Assembly (NCBI GenBank): GCA_905250025.1
Contig: CAJNOJ010000259.1
Span: 78,544-142,543 of the forward strand
DNA length: 64,000 nucleotides
Source of the DNA: Adineta ricciae
Taxonomy: Eukaryota; Rotifera; Eurotatoria; Adinetida; Adinetidae
Direction: 5' to 3'
The first letter of the stretch is position 1. Every line of letters begins with the position of its first letter. The position numbers were made by a program, and so were the translations under genes. This document shows positions 44,875 to 56,527 of this stretch, one piece after another. A model generated the notes under the pieces. The model was not told where the DNA came from. It did no database searches and saw only the letters and a list, made by a program, of their open reading frames with translations.

Positions 44875-47800
44875 CTACGCAGTTGCATTTTTCGGAACTT
44901 CAATAGCTGTAGGTTCGTATCTTCCTATTTCACTTCCATTTCCATCATACTTGATTTTTGCGCAACGGCAAGACATTGCTGCTTGAGGATAATACGGATA
45001 TCCGGTCTGCATAATGAACTCAGATGATGAATCTATGTTGAAAAGTAAACCTATCGCTGTTCCAGAGTAAACATCGGTAGGCGATGCAGTCCATACTCCG
45101 GAAATATTAAATCTTAATCTGCTTGTACCGTCAATCGTAACTAAAGTAAGATCTTTTCCTCCTTGGAAACCTCTGATTCCGTTGTTGGCATAGTTACCAA
45201 TTTTATATCTATTGTTATTGAGAACAAATCCGAATCTGGTTGCAGGATAGTTGTAAATTAGAGATACGCTGCCTGGATAAAACTGATTAGCAGGAGAATA
45301 AGCATCTCTCTTAGCTGAATACCCAGCTGATGGGAAAAGTCCATACTTGCCTGTACCAGAAGCTTGATAACCATTGTAATACCAAGGATTGTTTCCACTA
45401 GATAATGCCCAGTAAGAATAGAAATTGCTTAGCTTAGGTAATGTAGCATGCATACTGGCATAGAAAGTATCAGGAATTCTCCATCCTTGAGGACATGGAT
45501 CGAAAGGTGATTTTTCTGTGCCGTGACCCCATCTGTCTGTAAACTGTCCGTTTTCATCAGATATCCAGTCACGAACTTTTTTGAACTGATTCGTTTCATT
45601 GGAAGGATTTTGATATAAGAAGTATAATGGATTCTTTACCGAATACATCAATACTTTCTTAATTTTATCTTTCTTAGAATCTGCTGGTGCAAATACTGAA
45701 GAATAATCCGTTGAAAATTCTTTAGCATAATTTGTAGCATAACTTGCACTATCGATTGTTCCTGAATAAGGAATTATACCATTACTTATCGGTCCACTTT
45801 GAACACGGATTGTGTATCTAGCCATATTTTTATAAATAGACCCCTGACTTCCAATTGCACTTCCAAAATCATAATGTCCTCCGGCATTAATAAAGACAGG
45901 AAGAGGATCTTTTCTTCCCCACTGAAAATGTAGTCCTCCACTTTTACTGATCTGAGGGACGAAGCTGTAAATATACGATGCATCACCTGCAGAAGCTTCT
46001 TCTGGGAACATCATTAAAGCTCCTAAGTCTCTATCCATGAAAGTAGTCTTCAATGGAACGCCAATACTTTTCACAGGATTTACAAAAGCTGTGTTAGATG
46101 CATTTATAATACCCCCATTCGTTGAGGTTTCAGTTTCGTAATCTAAAGAACCAACTATTGTTTCGGGAGCCCAGATATGCCAACTCCAGATAATAGGATC
46201 CTGCATTTTCCCATTTACCCACTGACCAGAGTTCCCTAAATGGAACGCGACCACAGCATTACCGTATTGATTTTCATTTAAAGTAACTATAAGTTTAGCC
46301 GTTTCTTTAGTTCCATCGATTATTTGCATGTTTTGGATCAAACCTGTATTAGTAGTCCACACTACTGAGGTTGATTTGACGCTTCCTTGAGGATATTCAC
46401 CTGTTGTGCTTAAATGTAACTTATACATTGCATAGGCTTTACGCAATGGAATCTCAATAACACGATCTTTATCTGCCGGAGTTTGTGTAATCAAAGAATT
46501 GTTAGTATACTCTACATAGCTGTTTGGTTCTTTTGTCCAGGTATTTAGAGTAGATAATGCATATTCTTCATTCGAACTGCTAATAAATTCAGTTTCAAAA
46601 GCAGTTGGCATATAAGCGTTGTTTGGGTCTTTAATACATCTGATTCCGACCGTTTCATGGGTGTTTCCATCATGTGAAAGAGAGTTCATAGTGTACCATC
46701 CAAAATTATTAGCAGTTTCTTGAACATTTGCTGGGTCTGAAACATATCCTAGTCCTCTCGGTCCATACCAAGGTCCGCTACCAGCTGCGCCCACTGAGAA
46801 AGTAGAAGAACCTAATGCACCATCAGCTGAACCATCTTGATACACAATTTTAGGTATTACTAGTCCCGAAGCAGTTACACTTGTAACCGTAACATAATTA
46901 GGATAGTACTCATAGTTTCCATTAATTGGAATTAATCCTAAATTACGACCTGTGACGCCTGTAAAATCATATCCTAAGCCGGGATATATCTTAATTCCAG
47001 GGAATCTTGTGCTCGATGTCGAAGTGTTCGAAGTAAAAGTGTCTACATCATTCGCACCTCCAATTCTTCCCCAAGGTGAAGCATTGTTATCATTGTTAGG
47101 ACTGCCAATATTATCATAGTATGATGGTACTCTCCAGTTGCACGGACAAGGATCATAAGGAGATTTCATTGCATAGCGCTTACTTTCTTCAGCTAATTGA
47201 GGATTATTTAGGTCACTTATCTTGCCACCACGCGTATCACCCCAAAGATCCCATGCAACATTCTGTGAAGGATCGACACTGTTGAAATCATTTCTGTATT
47301 TCTGTTTAGAAAACCACGTTGTTCGTTTTTGATGATACCACCCCTTAGCACTATTCTGAACAAACATATCTTCGCCGTTATTAAATACCGTGTCATTATA
47401 TTTTTTGACATAGAGCGGCGGAATGATCATGTGAATCGGATTCTGAACAGAATAACGAATATTTCCGTTTGGAGTGTCATATCCCGTATTGTCTTGTAGA
47501 TATAAATTGCCTCTGTATTTTACCGGTAATGCAGAAGTTGATCCTGTTGTATAAACAGCTCCTACATTTCTAATATTACCAATTTCTCCAGATATCTCAT
47601 ACATCGTTCCGTCTTTATGCATAAGGGCGGGAAAAGGGTCTTTTCTTCCCCATTGATATTGTAATCCTTGAGATTTATGCCAGTTGTTGCCCAAGAAGTT
47701 TGCACTTGTTGCGCCTAGATTTCTGTCCATCCATTTCCAGTCTGTAGCAAGATTTCCATTTTTATCTTTCTCGAAACCTAAACGGTAAGTACTACCATTC

Positions 47801-49528
47801 ACAGTTGGATCATCTGTTACCCAAACGTGCCAAGTCCAGTACACTATATCATTTACTCGATACGATACAACGGCATTTCCTTCTTTAAGTTTGTTCAATA
47901 AGACTTTGATTTTGGCATTTTCACCGGTTCCTTCTAATGTGATAGACTTGACCAATCCGGGTTCATCCTCCCAGTACAAACCAGCTTTGGCAATTCCCGA
48001 TGGAATGGGAGTGTAATTTCCGTTTTCGTCTTTCATAAATTCACCTCCTTTAGACCACATTTCATAAGCTTTCTTGACAGGAATATAAATACCGTCAGCA
48101 TCATTTCCACTTTTATCTTTTCCTGTGAAAATATAGCTGTTTGGTGCTCTTGTCCAGTCTAAAACCACATAATCTGAAACAGCTCCAGAATTTGCTGCAA
48201 AACATCCGGCTGCGCATTCAGAAGTGTCATCATATGCAATGGAATTTCCAAAGATGCCGGTATACTTGATGAATTTGGAAATTTCTTTTTCAATATCTTG
48301 TATCGATCGAATGGATGGGTAGCCTGGAGTAAAACTCACAAAGTTATTTCGTAATGCGCCCATTCCATATAATGTCATTTCAGAAGTGTTTGAAACGATA
48401 AAGTTCTCGGATCCCGGACCTCTACGACCGCCTCCTTGATCATTACCATATCCAAAAAATAACGCACCGTAGTTACTGTAACCTGTAAGAGTTACATAAG
48501 TTCCGTTACTTTTATAAACTCTGAAACCGGTGGTGACACTTGATACAAATACTACTGGTTCCTGATCAGTGATAAAACCAGACAACTTTTCATTTATAGT
48601 ATTGTATAAATTGAAATATCTGCTTTGAAGACTATTAGGATTTTTAAAATTATGATATCCAGGACCATTTGGTTCCCCAGGCCATTGACTGAATTTTATG
48701 AAAAATCCGTTGACTGAAAATTTGCCCGCAAACATGTACACAGGATCAGTATAACTGTATAAATACGGAATTGGATGTCCCGGACCTACATTGTAAATAA
48801 ATTCAGGAGTAGAACCCAAAATGTCACCAGCAGTTCCTTGATTGACCATTTTAATGGATTTGGCACCATTGGTGTCGGTCAACAATATCGCCGGGTTTGT
48901 AGGTGAGAATATTACATCATTCTTTTTATTGTCCAACGAATATCCGGTGCTCAGCCTATTCCAAGAATAAGCAGTGGTCACTCGATCTTTTACTCCTGTG
49001 ACTTTTCCATTAGCGTCTGTGATTAAAGTACCATCTTTTTTTCGGTGTTAAGAGGATGGTATATTCATTTTCATCCAGATCACAGTTGATACCGGTGTAG
49101 TCACCTAATTTAAAATGGCTAATTGTTTTGTCCCAAACGACACTGCTAAAGCTGGAAAGGTTCGTATTAGAACTTAATTCAATCTTTACATTGTAAGAGT
49201 TCAGTGTAGATGCTGGTAACTCGAATGCGGCTCTTACGTTTTCATTATATTGATTGTAAGAATAAAGTGTTTTACACCATCCTACCATCCAACTCCCTTG
49301 AATATTCTGATAATTGATAGATAATTTTATATGATCATTTGTAAAAGGTTTTGTGAGTTTGCCTTCCATAATAACCAATCCTTTCTGAATCATATTTTGC
49401 TGGATAACAATTTGTGAATCGAGATTATATACATTGGAGGATGTTGTATCACAATGTATATGTTTAGTTGTTTGAATAAGAATGGCAGCAAAAGTTAAAA
49501 ATGCTGCTTGCACAGAGCCTATTAACAT
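44875..49528 (-). pseudogene. Giant FISUMP-domain protein of Bacteroidetes type, frameshifted
   Basis: Frame 49528-49010 begins at ATG 49528 with a signal peptide (MLIGSVQAAFLTFAAILIQ). Frame 48981-44875 gives a further 1,368 codons. They join if one A is removed from the A7 run at about 49036-49042, so this is a single gene of about 1,540 codons with a one-base insertion or a base-call error. Two FISUMP modules are visible: WMDRNLGATSANF with QYQWGRKDPFPAL and PYDPCPCNWRVP (about residues 416-610 of the long frame), then FMDRDLGALMMF with HFQWGRKDPLPVF and PFDPCPQGWRIP (about 980-1160). FISUMP proteins are surface or secreted proteins of Bacteroidetes and Fibrobacter. There are no introns, and codon use is more balanced than in the surroundings. 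The final codons are cut by a TAG compared with the copy at 43580. I infer horizontal transfer followed by early decay. Confidence 0.85.
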
Positions 49529-50035
49529 TTTTGATAACCAATAGATATAATCTATAAAGGAAAAGAAAAAAGTTTGAATATAAACTCATTGACCATAATC
49601 TCTGTTTATGAAAAATAGTGCAAATAGTAATGTAAGTGAAACAGAACAATTCTTGTAAAAAAAAGGCATAGTTCTACATCAATTACAAATAACAATTCAT
49701 GAGAGTTATTTCTTTTAAATAATAAGTTGAAAGAAAATGAGTAGAAATATTCATATGTGTATAGGTTATACTTATCTATCCACTTGTAAATCAATACCAA
49801 CTGCTTAGTGATGATGAAGATGTTAATGTCGTCGCCAATTAATAGCAAAAGAGTAAATTGACAATCAATGGAGAAATTTCTGACAGATTTCTTGTTTTTA
49901 AAATAAATATTAAACGAAAGATTGAGAGAGAAATGAATCAATACAAATACCTTTTTAAATGTATAGAATTTCGTCTCGACCAAAGTGGTAAAATTCATAT
50001 ATATGGAATCTTGCTATTTGTCGATTTGTATTCAT
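49529..50035. other. AT-rich upstream region of the FISUMP gene
   Basis: No supported gene. It would contain the promoter of the minus-strand FISUMP gene. Confidence 0.35.
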
Positions 50036-50275
50036 TTCATTAACATCAGCTGCCAAATTTCCTGGAAATGTTCTTGACACACCTGTTTGAACTTTCACTT
50101 AAACCATTTCCATTGGACAAAGTGCGATATCATCACACCACATACAACCTTTATATTTTTGTTCAGCTACACTTCCATAAACACCTTTGAATACTTTCTA
50201 AATACCATATTTTAATGCACTTTGAAGAATATCAGCTAAAAGTGTTGATGCCCATCCTTTCCATATAGTTGGAGC
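50036..50275 (-). pseudogene. Mitochondrial phosphate carrier (SLC25A3-like) pseudogene
   Basis: The minus strand reads KGWASTLL, then SALKYGI-stop-KVFKGVYG, then DDIALCPMEMV-stop-VKVQTG. This matches the second to third repeat of the phosphate carrier (GWAPT, KFGFYEVFK, DIALAPMEAAKVRIQT). Two in-frame stops replace a probable Tyr (TAG, about 50198) and Lys (TAA, about 50105). Only about 80 codons remain. The parent protein imports phosphate into mitochondria. This fragment is dead. Confidence 0.75.
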
Positions 50276-53200
50276 ACTTTTTCACTTGCAATTATTCACA
50301 ATCTACTTATTATATGTCGATATTTTTTCGCGTAGACCTTAAAATAAACAAATGGAACTTAGACTTTTCGAAAACAACCTAACCTACCTATTCCATATAG
50401 TCACATCAATGAAGATATTATTTCAACATGTGTGTTAAATCACAAGTTTGAGTATCTTCAATAAATTATTGTCCATAATAAATATGGTCCTGTAAATCTT
50501 ACTTTCTTTTGCTTGAATAAATTTGCTAATCGGTATTGAGAATCAATTGAAAGAAAACGAGATTGACGAAGAGAACTATTTGAAGAAAACAGCTATTTTA
50601 TACTGTGTTTCAAAGAAAATTGATCAGTGCTTTTATACTATCATTTACTAAGGTTGTGAGGTAGAAAAAGCATGAGTTGTGACTTTATCAGAGAAAAAAA
50701 GAGTACTCAGGATTCGTGATTTTGCAAGAAGAGGTGAGAGTACTTGAGCGTAAGTCATGCATATCTCATTAATTGCATGTGTTTTTGGTCAAAATACAAA
50801 GAAAAAAGAACATGTGAGTAATACAATCAATTTTCATTCTATGACAGAACAAGAAAAGATGACGATCTACCGAATAAATATTTTTCATTAAACGAAAATA
50901 AGTGGAAAGTAATATCATATCTTTTTTTTAAAATTAATTTCGGTAAATTTGATCTTTAGGGACAAAAGAGTGTAAGTAGAATTTTTCATTATCACATCTG
51001 TCTTGATATTTTTGTAAAAATTGAACAGTAAAACACATCGGGTTATTATAATAAAAGTTTAATTTCATTCTATTGAGGACGAAAGTGTAATTATTTACAA
51101 CACAAATAATGAAGTCAAAAACGCAAAAAAAGACGATCGATTGATCTTCATCAAAGCTTGAGTAAAATTTCTGTTTGAACGTATTATGGGGCTATAACTC
51201 TACAGACTTGGACATGTCCTCAATCTGTCTCATAGGATGTGGTGAGACCGAATCTTTCGTGAGTCATTGTAAAGAGATTGACTTTTCTTAGAAACTGTTT
51301 GTTGCGCGTGTAACTTTTCAATAAAGTCCGAAGTTTTCACATTTATTTACGAATCGAAGAAATCATGAGAGTATACGAACACATAATCAAGCGAACAATT
51401 CATATATCTCAGAGTTCTTTTGTGGAACTCACATTATTTTTCGAAGAAAAATAGTGAGTGTAAGTTTTATACCCAGGAATCATTGGATCCCCACCCCTCC
51501 CCCATGGGGTGCAGGCACTGTAACGATTATTGTAACCGTATGACCTATAGAAGTATTAGAAATGTAGAGAGTATTAGAGTTATGGAACATAGAAAAATGT
51601 TATCAGCGTGTTCAAATTTCTATTATTTACCATTTAAGTAAAAATATTTGCATTTCAAATGCAGATTCATTATTTTCTGCTGTGCTGTTTGGACCTTACT
51701 CGATATTATTGAAAATATGCGAAAATGGCCCAACGTGCACTTTACTAAGAAAAATCTCGCCTTGTCTGGAATTCTAAATAATTCTCACATAATATTTCTA
51801 TATTAAACTAAGGACAGTCAATTGTATATTTGATTCTTCAATTGAATCAATTGGTTATACCTTTTGTGACTACTAGAAATGCTACCAGCCTGAGAGTGAT
51901 GATCTTAAAGTGAGCTTACTCCCTAAGTATCCTATTCTAATCCACAATCTCGTTTTCCAAATACAAGTATGTGAATTCGGCATTTTAGCCCCAAAGGGGC
52001 TGCGCTGACAAGCTTTCTTTGAGAAAGAGAATAAATAACAATAGTTATGAAATTAGAAATATGATTGGATTCATTTATGTTTCGCGATGTTTTTTGCTCG
52101 TTTTTCAACAATGAATACAATGAAAGCACCTGCTACACCAGGAAATGTTGCAAATTCAACTAAAATATCTGTGGACCAATGGTCTATTGTGTCTGTTAAT
52201 CAGCAACTACAGACAAACATTGCGTTGACAGTGACCCTCAACAGAATATCCCAATCCAAATGATTTTTACCTAATAATGATTACATTATCTTAGTCGATA
52301 TAACATAACATTGAAAACCTGAGAGATAATTTCAATCGATATATGTTGAGTATCTTCATCGGGTATTGTTTGATTTGGTGCATTATCTATGAAAAGAATC
52401 AACAGAAGAGCTCATCGAATCAAATTTAATATAAAAAGTAACAATGATCAGAATTATTGTCAATTGACGACATAAAGACTCTAGAAAACAATTAGAATAT
52501 TCTTGCACTTTTTAATGAAGTTGATTTGTTTTTTCTGATGAATGGAAAATAATATTTCAAACGTGGTTAATCGATGTTTTGATAAAATGTTTATCTTATC
52601 AAATACTTTTACAGATAATTTTTCTTCATTTATACACACGGTTTATGATTCGAATTATTGTTTTAAAAAAGTATTAACAGAGACCTTCACTTATGTGCAC
52701 ATGCTCTCTTTTGTTCTTAAAAAAGTAATAATCTTAGTTTTTCAATTGTTTACAAACAGAATTCATAGAATTTAACTCGAATTTTCCAATCCTCCGTACA
52801 CAAATACATTTTAAACTTTCCTCAATTGGTAAAATTTCGAGAAAATATTGGAATTTTATACTTTAAGCACAATCTGTTGATATTTTCCCCTGAGAAATTG
52901 CATTAATTGATGTTTGATATGATAATAAATCTTTCATTACTAAACAAATTTGATGATAGAAGTATCATGTTTTCTTCTCAATTATTTCTTGAGATGTTTA
53001 ATACATTCTTCGTCATTTTTTTTTCATTACATATTTTTATTCGAATAAAGGTAAGACTAAATCGAAGATATAAACAAAGATCTAAAGAATAGATTTCTTG
53101 TGGTTTTTATTGCATTCGAAGTCCAAGGAAATCTTTTATTTTCAATTAATTCAAATGATTTTTAGAAATAAATCAATTGGAATTGGTTGATATCATTCAT

Positions 53201-53416
53201 AATTTCAATAGATTTCTTCGAATCTTCAAAATATCCATTGAAATTATCTTGTGTTTTTACGCAAAGATAACATAGATAAATACAAAATTGTAGAAAACGT
53301 TGATCATTTTTCCCTCTTGCGTATCACGAAGCTTGAAGAGAAAGTTTTTCAAAGGAAATGTAATGTTATACCTAATCTTTCCCTTGTCATGAAACATTCA
53401 CTTATGAATGACACTT
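50276..53416. other. Gene-poor interval
   Basis: It holds the dispersed repeat at 51921-52018 and AT-rich low-complexity sequence. None of the frames has a recognisable domain. Confidence 0.4.
51921..52018. repeat. About 97-base dispersed repeat with palindrome (copy 1)
   Basis: It matches 60245-60341 with only a few differences. It holds a perfect palindromic core AGCCCCAAAGGGGCT (stem AGCCCC, loop AAA) followed by GCGCTGACAAGCTTT. It has no ORF and is probably a short nonautonomous element or the end of a larger one. Confidence 0.7.
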
Positions 53417-53638
53417 TTACTTTAATTTTAACAGAGAAATTAAAGTACCGTTCCTACATTCGATAATCAGACGATGTGGATCATCTCTAATCAATTCTAA
53501 TTCTTCAACTATTTCACATTCTTTACAATAATCACAAGCTTCAATAATTTCTAAAGTGGTCAAATAAGATTTGTTTGTATTTTCTATATGATAACATATT
53601 CCAACCATTGTTAATGATACCCCACAGCGATCGCACAT
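53417..53638 (-). CDS. Hypothetical small Cys-rich protein
   Basis: A 73-codon ATG-initiated ORF with paired cysteines: MCDRCG at the N-terminus and ACDYCKEC in the middle, plus single Cys at CYH and ECRNG. This is a plausible zinc-binding pattern. The composition is more protein-like than surrounding frames. I do not recognise the family. It may be one exon of a longer gene. Confidence 0.35.
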   Translation of the reverse strand: MCDRCGVSLTMVGICYHIENTNKSYLTTLEIIEACDYCKECEIVEELELIRDDPHRLIIECRNGTLISLLKLK

Positions 53639-54302
53639 TTATGTTTTGGTCATGTACTTTGCTACAAAATGATTTCACTATTCTGTCACCTCTTTTCGAC
53701 TGGTTGACTTGATGTATTGCACTTGAAAGAGTCGTCATTGTCGTAAAAAGTGTATAATTCGATCGATTATAAAGAAAGAAAGTTGTTCAGTGTTTTATTA
53801 TTCCTTTAATTAGTACAATACACAAAACATTAAATCGTAATCTTATTAAAGATTCTCTTATGAATTGTGTGATGATGTTTCAAAGTCAATGAGTAGAAGA
53901 GTATGATAAAATAATCAATATTATTCATTTGATTTTACCTTTCTTCATCAGTCTTTTAACAACAATACATTTTCTTGATTTATAGATGCGATGTTATCAA
54001 CTTTTCGGATCTATTTCATGACCAAGCGACGATCTACCGATCCTTTCGTATTCGGCTTTATACAAACACCTCGCTCGATATTTTTCATTTGTTTTCGTAT
54101 ATATTGAAGCTTCATGGCAAATCTATTTTGATCATCCGATCGCTCATCTATTGAAAAAGCATCAAAATGCCGATTCTCCAAAGAAATCCAATAAAGGATT
54201 TTCGTGTTAGAATGATTTCAAATGATAAATTATTCAAACAAAACGATATTTGACAATAAAAAGCCTGTTTATTAAAAGATTTTTAGTCAACAAATATAGA
54301 AT
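53639..54302. other. Intergenic DNA
   Basis: No gene was recognised. It ends at the PLA2 stop. Confidence 0.4.
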
Positions 54303-54695
54303 TTAACCCAATTGAGAAGTTTGATTACATGCAACTGCTTGACTAATATCGAACGATGGGATACCAAGAACTGATGTGATTCGATATAAAATATTTGCAT
54401 AGTTAAGACACTTCGAAGAAGATGAAGTTTGCTGAGTTTTACAAGCAGTTGTTGTACAATTCTTAAAATCATTATTACACATATCTCGAGTTGTACCACA
54501 AGTTGAATAACATTGATCATGTTGAACACAACATGGAGTTATTGATCCTACACCTTCTTTCGCAAGTAATGTATCAATATCTATTCCAAATGGTCCACAT
54601 CCTCTATGACTTTGAGTATAATTTGTAATTGGATTTGATAAAACCGTATTGATGAAAATCATAGATGATAATATCAGATATTTCATTGTTAACAT
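54303..54695 (-). CDS. Secreted phospholipase A2-like protein
   Basis: The start is taken at ATG 54695 (or 54686), which opens a signal peptide (MKYLILSSMIFINTVLS). The frame extends further 5' but without such a leader. The mature part has RGCGPFGIDIDTLL and the catalytic PCCVQHDQCYSTCG, the CCxxHDxC signature of secreted PLA2 with the His-Asp pair. It has about 14 cysteines. The mature length is about 110 residues. The enzyme class hydrolyses the sn-2 ester of phospholipids outside the cell; in animals it serves digestion, defence or venom, and nothing here tells which. No intron is needed. A CRE-like site lies about 110 bases upstream. Confidence 0.85.
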   Translation of the reverse strand: MLTMKYLILSSMIFINTVLSNPITNYTQSHRGCGPFGIDIDTLLAKEGVGSITPCCVQHDQCYSTCGTTRDMCNNDFKNCTTTACKTQQTSSSSKCLNYANILYRITSVLGIPSFDISQAVACNQTSQLG

Positions 54696-54804
54696 TTTAT
54701 CAGATAAAATTCGAATGTAGAAATACAATACAAAATGAATAACGAATATAAACGATACAGTCTCTATTTGTATTATATGCAATGAAGAAGGCGTTTGTGT
54801 CATT

Positions 54805-54812
54805 TGACGTCA
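54805..54812. promoter_or_regulatory. CRE-like palindrome upstream of PLA2 gene
   Basis: TGACGTCA lies about 110 bases upstream of the PLA2 start codon at 54695, a position compatible with a CREB/ATF site. One such octamer can arise by chance. Confidence 0.3.
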
Positions 54813-56527
54813 TCAATACAATAATAGAATTATAAATTACCTAATACGTAAAGGCATATGAGTGCAGAAGAATCAATACCTTTTTTGTCATGAATTAAGT
54901 ATTAATCAGTGTAAACTAACGAAATAACGATCTTTTTTTTAATTTAAAAAAGAGAGATTAATATCAACATCAGTTGATGAAAGATTTTATGACTAATATT
55001 GATAATACACATTAATGGTGTGTTGTTTAGGTTAAGACGAAGTATTGTTTTTCCATTTACTAAGGCGATCACAATATGAAAATACCTGTTGAACCCATCG
55101 AGTTTCAAATGTAGTATAGTTAGAACATAGATACTCAAGACAAGTAATCTCAGAACTAAACAGGATACAGCAGACTTTTCTGATCATAATTATTAGCTTT
55201 TTATTTATGTTAATTGATCATTTATTCTCAATTTCTTTACCTAAAAACTATTTTCTAATAACGAAAAACAGATGTACGAGAGAGAACTTTTACATTGATG
55301 ATTTGTCTTCCTAAAGGAAAAAAAATAAGAGTTAAAAATTCTCATTTGAGTCATTAGAATCTAAAAAAAGATTCACACATTCAACAAATGGAAAGTTCCT
55401 TACCAACATTATGTTATCTTGTTTAATATTTATACGAATAAAAAGCACATTTTCAATATTTGATATTTATTGTCAACCAGAAAAAAGTCGAAATTCTCAT
55501 TCTAATATTCAATCCTAAAATGAAACAGTAGAAACTATTTGTCACATTTGTTCACGTGTATTATTCTCCATTTAAATGTAGTTTAAACAGTGATCATTAA
55601 AACCTACATTTTGCAAATATACTGATAAATTTTATTTTATGATGGGTTTTTCATTGTCTAACGACCACTGAAAATCTATCAGGAAGAAGAATTGAGTCGA
55701 GTAGCTCTCATAGTTTTTGATGATAAAATGCACAGTTGAGTCCGACTTATTCCCATAGGTTCCGACAAAACATATCATATACGAGAAAACTATTAATTTA
55801 CTCAACAGAAACAGTAGGAAAAAAAGGTGCTCAGTCACTTTATTAGAATCCGGGAGAGAATGAAACGTTGACGAACGAATGATTCCTATTTTTCCCATTC
55901 ATAATGTGAAGAACTTTTTCTCGAAATACAAGTAATGGTAATTAAATAAATGTTTCCATTGGTTCTGAGTGATTGTCTTATTCGACTTACAAAATGACTT
56001 CTGTCGATACCAGAAGTGATAGTAATTTGTAATTCTTTTACTGGAGAATTTAATGCAATTTCATATGTTTATTTATAAAATGGATGTAAAAAGAAACCTG
56101 AGAAAAAGATTCAACAGATCTTTCTTCTTTCAGAAGTTGGAGAGATTTAATAGTTTCTTTTTGAGAAGAACGACGATATTTCCGACGACTAAAACACAAT
56201 TAAGAAATGATAGAGAATTTTTAAGTCTTTTACGCATTTCTAATTTGTACAAAAGACAACGCTAACTCAAAAAAGAAGTTACTTTTTTTTTGAAAATTGG
56301 CTTTTCTTGATGAAAAATTGCCAACCTAATCTTATTCTTGAATTCAAGATTTTTAACGACGATAATTGATTAATAACTCCCTCGACTGAACGGAGCGTCA
56401 TGTCGAAAAAAAGTGGTCAAAAAACGGAAATTCGTTTGTGTGTGTATCTGTCGCAGGTCGCAGGTCAAAAGTCAAAAAAACATTTTCTCCAAAAATGCTC
56501 AGAACTTCGTGAAACATGGTTTGAGAC
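54813..56527. other. Intergenic DNA with dispersed repeat
   Basis: No gene was recognised. 56375-56520 is the second copy of the repeat at 11886-12040. It directly abuts the hAT-like element. Confidence 0.4.

Noticed and set aside
44875-48981. Overlapping frames inside the FISUMP region and inside other genes, for example 45786-45986 and 47217-47411
   Set aside because: They are shadows of the long minus-strand frame and show no domain of their own.
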